Of a DNA stretch of 64,000 nucleotides, positions 13,101 to 24,977 are shown one piece after another (position 1 is the stretch's first letter; each line of letters opens with the position of its first letter). The notes beneath the pieces were generated by a model. The model was not told where the DNA came from. It saw only the letters and a program-made list of their open reading frames with translations, and did not search any database. Made by a program: the position numbers and the translations under genes. The stretch comes from Desmodesmus armatus (Eukaryota > Chlorophyta > Chlorophyceae > Sphaeropleales > Scenedesmaceae): the NCBI GenBank assembly GCA_007449985.2, contig VIIQ02000071.1:372001-436000 (forward strand), in the 5' to 3' direction.

Positions 13101-14230
13101 CCCTGGCTGCAGCGCTGCAAGGCCTGACACAACAATCCTGCACGGCGGAACTTGTTGACGTCATTGCTGAAGCTTGTTTTCACCGCTGTGCACGCATCAC
13201 TTGTACCGAGTTTTGCCGTAGTGCAGGACTCCACCCATGTGCTGACCGCCTTGCTATCCTGCAGGACCCACTTGACGAACTGCTGTACTGCGCCAAGGCA
13301 CTGCTGGCAGTCTGAGCAGCCTCTGCCAGCGATGCTGCAGCTACCAACCGTGTCGCCACTGCAGGTGTCCTGGCCGTCGCTGCAGGTGCACAGCTTGCTT
13401 GCTGCTGACTTGTCGCATGTGTCCGCTGGCAAAGTACAATCGTTGTCATTGAAGCAGTGCCCAAGTGACAGATTCATGCTGACACCCGGCACCCGCATGC
13501 CGCTGTGGAGCCCCTGCACTGTACACCTGTCGAGCTGCAGGCTGCTGCCGCAGCTGCTTGTGTTGCACTGGCCAAGGGCAAAGCACAAGCCGGCAGCACG
13601 CTTGCCCAAGTTGCCTGGAATGGCACCTTCTGTGCGAATCTTTGTTGCCACCTCGACACACTTGGCACTGACCACCAGGTTGTTGGTGCGCTGGCAGTAT
13701 GACAGCCACTCCTCTGCAATCTGGCTAGCATTGATGACCGTAGCCTGCCCGATGGCGAAGGGCTGAGTTGCCGCTATGCAGTCACGGCACACCTGGCAGG
13801 TGGTCTTGACACATGTGCCTTGCGTTGTTGAGCTGAGCACACCCGAGTCGCTGCAGGTGTAGATGGTGGCAGCGTCGTCCAGGTTGCACTCCAGGGAGTC
13901 TGACTTGCAGTCAGCTGTGTTAAGGCAGCGGCCAGGTGCCAGTGCTGCACTTGCTGAAACCCCAGGTACCCGTGAGCCACCAGACACACCCTCCATACTG
14001 CACAAGTCGAGTGTCTGGCGCACTTGCATCCCACTCAACAGCTGTGTGATGATGGGACAGCTGGCAGTGATGTTGTCACGGGAGCAGCGGCCCAGCAGCC
14101 GGCACAACATGCCGGCCTGTTTGCCAAGGCTGCCTGCAAAACTGCCTGCAATCTGTGCCTTGATGTCGCCGCACACGGATTTGTCGTACCCCTTGCTTGC
14201 ACAGAAAGCTGCCCAGCGCTCCCCAGAGGC
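1183..14230 (-). CDS. Large Cys-rich, REJ/PKD-like single-pass membrane glycoprotein
   Basis: Approximate exons, high to low: 14230-12500, 12358-11422, 11201-11062, 10960-10780, 10577-10243, 10024-9473, 9260-8606, 8391-7966, 7689-7401, 7199-7102, 6875-6277, 6088-5629, 5372-3759, 3501-3134, 2896-2690, 2453-2310, 2084-1860, 1620-1297 (or read through to a stop at 1183). The N-terminal half has eight Cys-rich repeats, each with CxxCxxC, a GNLGRRAGxLCxxLGxC core and LDLCSxEGVxGG. After that come Ig/PKD-like beta-sandwich segments resembling the polycystin REJ region (8.4-5.6 kb), a Ser/Pro and Asn-Gly-Thr repeat (about 4.2-3.9 kb), a carboxypeptidase-regulatory-like module (VSTDAAGRFTV), a helical stalk, and one membrane helix (WVAGPIVGGLAGLAVVAGVGWWLY, about 1510-1418, quoted here only as the segment running WVAG to WWLY) followed by a basic stop-transfer TRRQR. 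The likely role is a surface receptor, adhesion or wall protein; this is inference. The signal peptide and start were not found. There is a frame break near 9100-9130. Confidence 0.7.
3920..4200 (-). repeat. 36-bp coding repeat, dense N-glycosylation sequons
   Basis: On the minus strand this encodes repeats of a 12-residue unit, GLGNTTGLNGTS, about seven to eight copies with small changes (GLDNTT, PNGTS). Each unit carries two N-x-T sequons (NTT and NGT), so about fifteen potential N-glycans sit in under 100 residues. The tract is followed by SPSPEPEASPSPQ, a hydroxyproline-type O-glycosylation context. It probably forms an extended glycosylated spacer in the ectodomain of the surface protein. 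Because the unit is 36 bp, copy-number changes keep the frame. Confidence 0.85.
9473..14220 (-). repeat. Eight tandem Cys-rich protein repeats (~165 residues each)
   Basis: The cores lie near 14110, 13600, 13110, 12610, 11950, 11430, 10390 and 9620. Each reads like AGMLCRLLGRC, AGLLCQALQRC, VGALCRSLAEC or AGLMCSLMNQC. Each core is followed by an LDxCSxEGVxGG motif and then a CxNDxDC...CxCxxGxDxC...CxxCxxC segment. Conserved cysteines suggest a disulfide-bonded module repeated in series. The first five or six repeats share one long exon block, whereas the last ones are separated by introns. I do not recognise the module as a named family. Confidence 0.7.
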
Positions 14231-14829
14231 GAAGGGGACTGCTCCGCACCACCGGCGTCGGGAGAGGGTGATGGGCTGTCTGCAGGCAGAGGCGAAGGGG
14301 ACTGCTCCGCACCACCGGCGTCAGAAGAGGGTGATGGGCTGTCTGCTGGCAGAGGCGAAGGGGACTGCTCCGCACCACCGGCGTCGGGAGAGGGTGATGG
14401 GCTGTCTGCTGGCAGAGGCGAAGGGGACTGCTCCGCACCACCGGCGTCGGGAGAGGGTGATGGGCTGTCTGCTGGCAGAGGCGAAGGGGACTGCTCCGCA
14501 CCACCGGCGTCGGGAGAGGGTGATGGGCTGTCTGCTGGCAGAGGCGAAGGGGACTGCTCCGCACCACCGGCGTCGGGAGAGGGTGATGGGCTGTCTGCTG
14601 GCAGAGGCGAAGGGGACTGCTCCGCACCACCGGCGTCGGGAGAGGGTGATGGGCTGTCTGCTGGCAGAGGCGAAGGGGACTGCTCCGCACCACCGGCGTC
14701 GGGAGAGGGTGATGGGCTGTCTGCTGGCAGAGGCGAAGGGGACTGCTCCGCACCACCGGCGTCGGGAGAGGGTGATGGGCTGTCTGCTGGCAGAGGCGAA
14801 GGGGACTGCTCCGCACCACCGGCGTCGGG
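14227..14829. repeat. 63-bp minisatellite, about 10 copies
   Basis: Ten near-identical 63-bp units run from 14227 to 14829, the last one partial. Unit 2 has a small variant (tcagaagag for tcgggagag) and unit 1 ends differently (tctgcaggca). As 63 is a multiple of 3, frames are kept. Both minus-strand frames next to the surface-protein gene, and two plus frames, are open throughout; the third plus frame has a TGA in each unit. One minus frame reads as a Ser-Pro-rich string (ADSPSPSPDAGGAEQ, SPSPLP). The frame that continues into the first Cys-rich repeat of the surface gene is a different one, so which frame is translated, if any, is unresolved. Confidence 0.9.
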
Positions 14830-15528
14830 AGCCTGTATGCCAGCATTGTCAGCCCAGAGGACTGCCTGCCTGTTGTTCGGAACCTCTTGAGGATGCCAGT
14901 CCTGCGGGGCCTGCAGGATCTGTTGTTGGGCTGTGCTGATGATGGTGGCTGGGAGAGGAGTGAGTTGCGGGCCTCACAAGCACAAGAACTGGTGTCTGTG
15001 CTGGGGTCGCTGCAGCAGTTGACATTCCTGCATGTCAACTGCAGTGGTTGGGTGGAGGGATGGAGCACGGAGGTGCAACTTGGCGCTGCCCTGCAGCATC
15101 TGCAGGCACTCAAGCATTTGCACTTGCAGCATGCTGAGCTGACAGAAGCGGATGTGCTGCTGCTGTCGTGCATGACACATCTGACACATTTGGGGCTGCC
15201 TGATGGTGGTGCTGGGGTGACTGGTCTGGCAGTGGCAGCTCTTGCATGCGAGTTGACCCGTTTGGTGTGCCTAGACATCAGTGGCTGTGGCCTGCACTGC
15301 ACAACTGTCGTGCCAGTGCTGGGGAGGTTGACGCTGTTGCGTCAGCTCAACCTGCATGGAAATAGGGTGTCGCTGAATGATCTGAGTTTGTCCCTGCTGA
15401 CTGGTTTGCGGGAACTGACGTCCATGTCAATCCCTTGCCAGCACAACATATCAGACCAGGGTATGGCATCCTTCTTGGCTGCCCTGCCCTGCCATGCCTA
15501 CACGAGGTTGATGACGGCCTTGACATGA
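14830..15528 (+). CDS. Leucine-rich-repeat protein, partial exon
   Basis: The open frame runs from just after the minisatellite (sense GSLYASIVSPED...) to a TGA at 15528. It contains degenerate leucine-rich repeats of about 24-26 residues: LQQLTFLHVNC, LQALKHLHLQHAEL, LTHLGLPDGG, LTRLVCLDISGCGL, LTLLRQLNLHGNRV, LRELTSMSIP. This is the LxxLxxLxLxxN pattern, resembling the RNI-like/cysteine-containing LRR proteins common in green algae. No convincing start Met or upstream exon is visible, because the minisatellite sits directly upstream. The last ten or so residues lose LRR character, so a splice donor may lie before the stop. It is head-to-head with the surface-protein gene, so one of the two is probably incomplete or rearranged here. 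Confidence 0.6.
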   Translation, partial: SLYASIVSPEDCLPVVRNLLRMPVLRGLQDLLLGCADDGGWERSELRASQAQELVSVLGSLQQLTFLHVNCSGWVEGWSTEVQLGAALQHLQALKHLHLQHAELTEADVLLLSCMTHLTHLGLPDGGAGVTGLAVAALACELTRLVCLDISGCGLHCTTVVPVLGRLTLLRQLNLHGNRVSLNDLSLSLLTGLRELTSMSIPCQHNISDQGMASFLAALPCHAYTRLMTALT

Positions 15529-18500
15529 AAACTGCAACACAACAGCAATGCGCACCTAGTGAAATCTACCGGTGCTGACCACTCCCCTCTCACCACCCGA
15601 ACAACTCATGTCAGCACATCGACACAGGGAGGGAGAGCTGACAGTTACTTCACATAAGTGGGCAACGCTGCCAGGCCCTTGCACGGCGTGTCCACTTTGC
15701 AAGGCATGACTTGAAAGGCCAACATGCCATGTGAGTGACTCACCTGCCGCACTTGGCCGGGTGCAAGTCACGAAGGTTGCAATTAACGTTGACGGTTCTT
15801 GTTGTTGTTGCAGCAGCCGCATCCAAGCAGCCTGGACATGGCCTGCATACATTCAGCATCAACGAATAGTACTGTTGTCAAGCTGCTCATGCACACTCAG
15901 TGATTGTATGGCTTGCACAGTGACACACACAAGCATGCACTCACTAGTGTGCACGTATGCAACCATCAGCATCTGAGGCTGTGACTTGCTGCATGGGTTT
16001 GTGAAGCTCAATTGCTGGTGGGTTGTGACTGTTGGCCAACAGCACCAGCTGGCACCGGTGCTGCAGCACCCCTGGCCAGGACACCAGCACCCCAGGACAC
16101 TTTTGCTGCTAGTGCAGGACGGCAGCTGCTCACCTCCAGGAGCTTGTTCTTGGTAATCTTGGCCTACCCTGGTGCTGACTTGGGCCGAAACAAGGGCTGA
16201 GGGAGACCGAGACGTCACAGCGCACCATGACAGCAGACAGACAGAAGTGGTTTGATCGGTGTGCAGGCAAAGGAATATGAACAAAATTATGGATTGATGA
16301 CGTATCACGCTGAGATCCGGGTGAAGAGGACAGAGCAGCCATCTTCAAAGTGCTGACGAGACAGTCGACGGCGTATCCCATCATGTCAAGAGCAGCATGT
16401 GTTAGAGCAGCATGTGGCCGTTCGTATGGCGAGGCAGTGCTGCTGCGAGCGAGGCTGAGGTTAAACTCACCTAAAAACAGTTCAATCAGCAGCAGTCTGC
16501 AGAGCAGTCTGCCATGCAGAACGCTGCCCATATTCCGAAACAACGATACAGTTCGTGGCTGTTCACAGAGGAGAAGAGAGCTACGAGACCGGGGAGCAGA
16601 TACAGAGGGGATCAAAGATGGGCAAGAGGGACAAGTGTCGAGGGAACGTACACAGCGCAAGGCCGTGTGGGAATAGAAGCTACATAAGGGTGTCTGAGGT
16701 ATATAGGCTGCCTTTCAGCTGCCGTTGAACCATTTTTTAGTGGTTGCACATTTGTGTGACCGTGTCAACCGAAAAGCCCAGATGGGGTGATGAATCGCTC
16801 GAAGCTTGTCCCAGATCATGCATGTTTTGGGTGGCTGTTGAAGTTCTGGTGCTGGCTGGTCTGTTGGCAACCCCTTGTCGTTACTGCTGTGCTTCCATGG
16901 ACTTGCATGGGAGGTGGATCCTCAGCCAGGCAGCCAGGCATGCCGCCAAAGGTGCCGGTTGCAGTGACATAGTAGATGCGCATGGCCTTCCTAACAATGT
17001 TCGTGGTTGATCTGTGGTCCAGGCAACCTCACTCACTGCTGGTGCATTATGCAGCTTGCGACTGCAACAGTCACTGAGTGGCTATGTGCATGGCACCATG
17101 TACTGTTGCTGGCAAGTGCATCACAACATTTTGTTGTAAAGGTGCAAGACAGCCCTTGAAGCCACTCAGGAGTCGCAGCAGCCTGCGTCAGGCTGGCTGT
17201 GCTGAACTGTAGGGGCCCTGCATGACGGGGTCCTAGCAGGATGCTGCTGCGGCTGCTGCAACTGGCAGTGCTCTCAGGAAGACAGGCTACGGGCCCAATG
17301 TGCAACACCCTTGCGTAAAGTCTCAAAAGCAAACCTTGGCGTTTTCCTGCCTGCTGAAGGAGGCAAGGTTAGATACTGTCAAGGGTTGATAGATGCCTCC
17401 AACAAGAATGTTGAGTGTTTTGGCAGCTTATGCTCCCACTCAGAGGATGGCAACGTGTTGCGCCCAGTTGCAGCTGTATTCAGCAACTGCTGCTGCTCGT
17501 GACCAACAGCACCAGGCACATGCAAATGCGCCCCCACTCCTTCGCGTACGCAGCAGTGCAGCTGCTGCCAACTGCGCCCAGCTCCTCCGTGTGCAAGCTT
17601 CTTCGTCTTGTGCCCAGAAAAGATATCCCAATATTTGTTCTTTTGGCGTTGACCATGCTGCTGCCTCGACTGGACATGACGTCCGATCCTGCAGAGCGCA
17701 GTGCGCTGCTGCCAGTTAGTTCTGCTATCGCTGACAGTCAACTCAGCTGGCGTGCCCAGTGCATGCACCCTGCAGCAGCAGTTTGCGCGCGGCTGCTTGT
17801 ACTCACACAACATACCCGCAGCACACTGGGCTTTGGGCGGGCGATGCGCTTCTGCTGCATGCTGTGCGCCACCACATTCTCTGCCTGCGGCGCCTATGGC
17901 CAGAAGTGAGATTCTTGCACTATGCCTCGACACACATGCAGGACTCCTGTGCATCTCTCTGCGCAGCACTCCTGCATGCGACAGGCCGCATGCTGTGCTG
18001 AGCACGCTCACGCCCACGAAGAGGCAATCGGTGCCATCCAGCATGCAAGCAGCGCCTGCACAGCCAACACAGTGCATGCCATGGGAAAAAGGCGGCAAAG
18101 GATGGTGAGCAGCCCTGGCGCAGCCTGCTGTACAGCAACACATTGCATTGTTGATACATGACATGTATAAGGTGGTAAATCTGCTTTCTTGTGGCGCAGG
18201 AACTTCATGGGGCACGCAGCAGCTGCAAGTTGCTGCGATATTCGGGACGCAGTCCCAGGTCAATGAGTTGGTATAGGGTCCCTGCTGTGCTGGATCAGGT
18301 GTGCATGCAGGACAAGCCGCAACTGTACATGACCAGTAGCAAGCAGCACAGATTTTCGCTTGAGAACGCATGCTGTGCTCCTGGGCTCAACTTTTGCTGC
18401 CATCGTCCTTGAGACACCTTGCGGTGGGAGATCATGTGTGCATACTGGTTTGCAGAGCTGTGGGAAGCGCATAGGGCAATCAGCTTGCGCGCACCCATTT

Positions 18501-20584
18501 GCTCAGCCTGAGCATGGGATCCTGCCGCAGGCAGTGGGGCTGCCGAGGATACGTCAGTAGGAAGCAGGAGGCACCAAGGACATGCAGCTGTCACCCGGTG
18601 GGACACAGGGCGCTCAGCACAGGGCATGCATACAGTGCTGATGGCACAATGCTGCCGCCAACAAACGGTTTGTTGTTGGTTGCTGCTGCCACCATGCCAC
18701 TATGTGCACTCTTGGCAAGACTGGCCATGCAGTTGGCAGTCAGCAGCCAAGCTGGAGATCTACCATTCATGTAGTACAGGCATGTTCCCACATGGCCACA
18801 GCTGCGGCAGCGTCTGCTGGCACATGGTCTGTTTGTGCGTTAGCTGTGAAGCATCATGCCTGCGGCAGGCGCAAGTACCCACTGGGCAGTACTTGGCTCC
18901 CCAGCCGACTGCTGCACTATGTGCATGGCGGCTGAAAGTGGTGTACGTCTGCGCATGTGTTGCCACCACCACAGTTGAAGGGTGAAGGTTGATGTGCCTT
19001 GAATGATTCAGTTGTCATGGATGGGTGCATGGTGGTGTTACTGGGTGGCTGGCATGTGTCTTGAGCTGCTAGTAGTTAGGAGGGATATGCTGCCGCATCC
19101 GTATGGAGCCTGTCCAGCAGGTGAACTGAAAGGGGCGTGTGTCACCTGCCACAGGAGGATGGCATCCTGCTGGCCAGCCAAGCACAAGCCACAGCCTTCC
19201 TGCATGACAGGTGTTGAAGCAAGCGCGCATGCGTGCACCTGGTTGCATGGGGTGCGCAGGCGGCTGTGCTGCAGATTCCTGAATGGTTTGCAAACCTAGT
19301 ATTGGTCGAGACATGTACATGAATGAGCACGGCATGTCCTTCAACCGCGGCTGCATGTTATTGACAGCGCAGTGCTCGCATATGGTATGCAGGAGCCTGT
19401 GCTGAGAACAGCCCAGCTCATGCAGAGTGAGGTTACAGCCAGCGATGCCACATGCACTTTAGGGCGCTCACAGATCTGTGCTGACAGCCACACGTAGCTG
19501 TACAACACACCCGGGACGCAAGCGCACAGGCAGTAGCGGACCGGCACCTGGCTATATCTGCGCTACATCTAGATGCACGCATTGTAGCAGATACATGTCA
19601 CTATTACTGTTCAACAGACAGTAATGACTTGGTTACTGTGACATGGTTGAGGCCGTTACAAAATGGAACACAGCACGCATGGGGGCGGTGGCGATGCTGG
19701 CGCAGCACAACAAACACACAGCCCCTAACATCCGCGTCTTTTCTGATGACACAAGGCCGATATACGCCTGCTGTTGGTCGAACACCGCGTTTGACTGAGC
19801 CCCACCAGCCCCAACCACACCCCTCCTGCTACTGTAGTACAAGCAGGAGATGCTTGATTTCAAAGTCGATACAGACCATGCAGGCCAGGACAGGGTGAAG
19901 CGCGCCACTTTTGCATACAAGCAACAGATGTGGCTTGTTTTTATGAAACCAAGGTTTCCGTGCAGGAATGCCAGCACGATGCCATGCCGGCAAGCTATGT
20001 GCAGCCAGTCTGACACCAAGATCAACAAAAGTACCCACCAGGACGCATGAACTTTGAGGACGAATACGTGAGCCACAACAACCAAATTGCACAACAAGGC
20101 GATCTGGGATGCATGCAACCATATTGAGGGCATGCTTTTTGAAGAATGACATCTGATTGGGCTTGCAACGCATCAATGATGGTGACACCCCACCCACACA
20201 TTCAGCATGGGCGCAGATCAGCAGAACAACACCACAGGTAGGGCCTTGCCAGCACAGGTTCCCGATGCAACATGTCCATTCTCCCTTCCACCAGTCACAG
20301 AGTTGCCATACATGCGGCTTGCGAGTGGGGGCGACCGTTTGGGCCTGATGATCTGGGCCAGGTCAAGGTGCAAGCATATGTACTGCACCAGCTGCAAGGC
20401 CCGTGGACAGAGGAGGGTATGGCTGCCAGGGTCAGACTACCTCAACTTGGACCAACTGTCATGGGTGGGCAAACCACTCTCAGGCTTGTCAGCAGCACAC
20501 TGCATCACCACCAGGTGTGGGCTTCCAGGTGGGAAGCTGCACCTGTGGCGCTGCCAATGAGACGTTCACTTGTTGGTGAGACGT
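15529..20584. other. 5-kb stretch with no supportable gene
   Basis: The stretch is rich in TGCA and CAG words, with no frame showing conserved motifs, consistent splice phasing or membrane or signal features. The longest open frame (330 codons, minus, 17379-18371) is Cys/His-rich in a way typical of random translation of TGCA-rich DNA. A 14-base direct repeat (tgagacgttcactt) lies at about 20558-20591, overlapping the end of the lactate dehydrogenase gene. Confidence 0.45.
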
Positions 20585-23500
20585 TCACTTCCTGCCTGGC
20601 ATGGCCTTGAGTTCGTTGGTGAGAGGCTTGCCGGACAGGAACTCTGTGATGTTCTGCACTGTGGTTTGGCCGATGTTGGCGAGCGCTTCATGTGTGAGGA
20701 AGGCAGAGTGGGGCGTGACCAACACCTGTGGAGGCAGGGGGCGGGGTGGCAGCAGCGGGGCGGACATGGTCAGCCCAACCTCAACGTAGCAAATGATGCC
20801 TCCCGATCTACAGGATGCCGTCAACTGACTCCTGTACACGCAGTTTTTGTGGTCAGGTGCCTCAGGAGATATCACATGCAACCCGTTGCGCAACGTGTGC
20901 CAATCCCCCATGCCTCCCGGCTCCCTCCTTCCCAAAAGTAAACACAACAAGAGCATGCATACCTCGCTCTCCCTGGGGCCCCTGGTGGCAGTGCCCTCAA
21001 CAATGTGGAGGGGGGAAGAGAAGAACAACCCCCGCCCTGCACACAGACCCAGATGTACAAGCCCTGGGGGACATGTCAGCTGTGCGAAACACACAGGTTT
21101 CGCTCCCCACGCCTAGTAGGCCAACGTGGCTTGGCCATCGCACCTGTGGGTAGCTGAGCAGCGTCTTGAACTTCCTGTCCCAGAACTTCATGCGCACATT
21201 GATGTCCATGTCAGACCAGTCCGTGAAAAACAGGTCACCTGCACAGGCAGACACAACAGCAGCAGCAGCAGACAACTCTCACATCAGCCCCACCAATTCT
21301 GTGCTGCCAACAGGCACTGGGCAACCAGGCCTACTGCCCCACCCAAGAGCCCTACAGACTGCCAACAGGAGCCACCCCAGCTCCCGTGACACACACGAGA
21401 CACCCAAGCACTGGGTGCCTGCCCTACATTGCTGACGCTTACCCCATCCCAAGCATACACAGTCCCTGTGGCACCGGGTGCCTGTCTCACCCTCGTTCTC
21501 CCACACGTCCAGCCCAATGCCGCCGATCTGGCCCCGCTCCAGCCCAGCAATAAGCTCGTCGCTGTTCACCAGGCCCCCACGCGACACGTTGAGCAGGATG
21601 GCACCCTCCTTCATCAGGGAGATCCTGCGGGCACACGAGAACACACCGCATGCAAAGCGCTGTCAGGGTTGTGCTGAGCTCGGGGTGAGCCACGCGCCTG
21701 AGAAGGGCTCGTTGGACACCAGCGCAAGCTGTGGTGTTCAAACAGGAACATACACGTACACAAGGACCCATGGGCCTCCAGCTTCTGTGGCCCAAAATCC
21801 GGTTCCCAGCCCCTGTGCGTACTGTCAAATCCACCCGCACTGTACAGCCCACCCACCTTGGCTTGTTCATCAGCTCGTAGGTTGAGGGCAGCAGGGGCAC
21901 GTGCAGGCTGACCACGTCTGCCTGCGGCAGTATCTCCTCTATGCTGAGGTAGGGGATGTCCATTGCCTCTACTGCTGGGTTGGCCTTGATGTCATACGCC
22001 AACACCTTCATACCTATGCCCTGCACACACGGACACAGGCGGAAACATGCCAGTCTTTGCGGGTGGTGTGCAACTGGTGCATCTTTGCTGCTGAGCGGTT
22101 GTCCACAAGAATGTTAGTGTGCCAGCAAAAGGTCCCTAGCAGCAGCATGGAAAGGTTTATGAGACCTCCTGAGTCGTGCAACAGGATCGTCAGTCAAGAC
22201 CAGCACACGCCTTGACGTCCTGGAAGCGTTGGGACGGCCAACACTACACGATACATGAACAGATGATATGCCTACTCAAGCACTACACCAGGGGCGTGCT
22301 ATCACTCCTGACGCTTGCTTTGCCTCCGCCCCAAGTCACATAACAAACCCATTTGTGAACATCCCGCATGCGTCTGCCCCAGTAGCACCTGTGCCTGCAT
22401 CAACTGCTTGTCTTGACAAACTGCGCGCAACACCTCTTCAGCAGCCGTGCAGCATGCACTGCTGCTGCTGCTGTTGCTGCTAGGGTCGCGTCAGCAGGGC
22501 GCGCCCCATGCCAGCCGCACCATTCCTACTGCCAACGCAGATGCGCTTCCCGCCCAACTCCTGCATGTCTGAGGCCCTGCCAGATCACGCTTCCCGCCCA
22601 ACTCCTGCATGTCTGAGGCCCTGCTTCCTGCCAACCTCCTGCATGTCTGAGGCCCCCTGCCTTGCCTGCTACTGCAGATCACACTCCCCGCCAACTCCTG
22701 CATGTCAAAAACCCTGCTCCCCGCCCATCTCCTGCGTGTCTGAGGCCCCCTGCCATGCCTGTGACTGCACATCACACATCCCACACATCTCCTGCATGTC
22801 TCAGCCCCCCTGCCTTGCCTGCTACTACAGATCACACTCCCGCCCGTCTCCTGCATATCTGAAACCCTGCTCCCCGTCCGTCTCCTGCGTGTCTGAGGCC
22901 CCCTGCCTTGCCTGCTACTGCACTACACACTTCCCGCCCATCTCCTGCATATCTGAAACCCTGCTCCCCGCCCGATACCTGCATGCCTGAGGCCCCCTGC
23001 CTTGCCTGCTACTGTAGATCACACTTCCCGCCCAACTCCTGCATGTCTGAGGCCCTGCTCCCCGCCCATCTTCTGCGTGCCTGAGGCCACCTGCCCTGCC
23101 TGCTGCTGCAGATCACACTTCCTGCCCATCTCCTGCATGTCGCAAACCCTGCTCCCCGCCCATCTCCTGCGTGTCTGAGGCTCCCTGCCTTGCCTGCTAC
23201 TGCAGATCACACTTCCCGCCTATCTCCTGCACCCGCCAGTAACTTCCCTCCACCCCACCTTGAGGCCCCTGCATGTGTGATGCACCACCCTGATTGCCGC
23301 TGTGCTGCAGCAACTGCTGCGCACGGCATGCGCTCAGACACAGTCATCACTGCACGTTCCCTCAATGGTGTCATCCCCCAAACCCCAGCCTCAACCCCCA
23401 CTCCTATAGCCCTGTCACCACCCACTCACCTTGAAAATCCTGCATGCCTCCACCCCAATGGCCCCTGTGCCGATGACGCCCACAGTCTTGCCCCTGAGCT

Positions 23501-24946
23501 CAGAGCCAACCAAAGGGACAGGGAGTAGTTGCCAGCCTGCACCCTTGTGTATGCCTGGGTCAAGCGCCTGCAGGCAGAGCAACAGCACTGGTCAAACCTG
23601 GCGGACACTGGAGTAGAAACAATGTTTGTGTGTGCTGAGCCTCTGGGTTTGCTTGCAGCATCAAAAGAAGCTTGGGAATGCCACTGCAGTGTAAGGGTGG
23701 TGCGACACTACAGCCAGCAACCGTACCAATTGCCACAGCAGTGCCCAGTCACCCATTCCATCGCACCCAGCAAGTGCTGCTAATTATGCCTGTCCCCGCA
23801 TTTGCCTGGCATTGGTATCGACTTCGCTCCACCCCCGTTTTAACCCCCACCTGCGCGTGCGCTGCCTGCACGCCTGCGCTGCCTGCGCGCCTGCGCATGC
23901 GCTGCCTGCGCGCCTGCGCATGCGCTGCCTGCACGCCTGCGCATGCAGTGGCTGGCGCGTGCGTATGCGCGTGCGCGCGCGCGTGCGCGCAGCCACTAGC
24001 CTGCCAACCCACCTGTTGAGGGCCATCAGCAGAGACACTGCATGCTCCGCCACGGAGGTGGGGCTGTAGGTGGGCACGCGCGCAACCTTGATGCCGTGCT
24101 CAGCGCATGCGGCCAGGTCAACGCGGTCAAAGCCAGCACAGCGCATGGCGATCATCTGCACCCCGTTCTTAGCCAGCTTCTTCACCACCTGCACATGCAG
24201 ACGGCACGACGGTCACAATGTTTAAGCACGACATGATTGTAGCCAGTCCACAAACCTCGCTTGCTGCTAGCCCCTCGTGATGTGTATGGCCCCTCAATGC
24301 AGCCAGTGCGATACACCCACCACCATCGCAATCGTACCACGGCCCTACCCAGCAGTCTCCCCCCTCCCTGTGTTACAAGTGGCCCCCAAGCCCAAACTTC
24401 CAAGCACACGACTCTACAGACTCCTGCACGCATGACCCCTACCCCAAACTCAACCAAACAAGACGGGGCTCTCCTGACTGAGACTCCTTAGCGCCACAGT
24501 ATCATGGCCTACCCCCCCCCCCACACACACACACACACTTGTGCGCCTCCCCCCCTCATCACACTTTCTGCAATGCGTTTGCAGGTGTCATCTCTCCCTG
24601 CTGCACACACGCCCAGCAGGCTGGTTGCTTGAACACCCACACCCTGCAGGTGCAGTGCACGCACCTTGGCGTTGCAGTCATCGTTCACAAACAGGCAAAC
24701 GACCGGAGATCCCTTTGCCAGCTCTGCCGTTGAGATATCCAGGCGGGCCTGTGGGACACAGGTAACCACAGGGGTTAGCCCAGACCAAGGGGCCAATGCG
24801 CCTGCCATGCCAACAAACTCCTGGCGAGTTTTTGACGATGAACACCTAATGTGCTAATAGGCTGTCACCAAGATGACTCATGATGTCATGCACCATCACT
24901 GCCACTGCTGATGTTGCATGCAATCCTGTGCGCAGGGCTGGTCGCC

Positions 24947-24977
<31 letters not shown>

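Noticed and set aside
13863..14939. Long plus-strand frames through the 63-bp minisatellite (AEAKGTAPHH and GRGEGDCSAPP repeats)
   Set aside because: They are open only because the unit is 3n and lacks stops; the flanking parts are antisense to the Cys-rich coding sequence.
17379..18371. 330-codon open frame on the minus strand
   Set aside because: Composition (Cys, His, Ala, Gln) is that of translated TGCA/CAG-rich DNA; no motif, signal, membrane pattern or splice context supports it.
22540..23235. Possible CRISPR-like array
   Set aside because: Units are degenerate and contiguous, with no unique spacers, and lie inside a eukaryotic intron.
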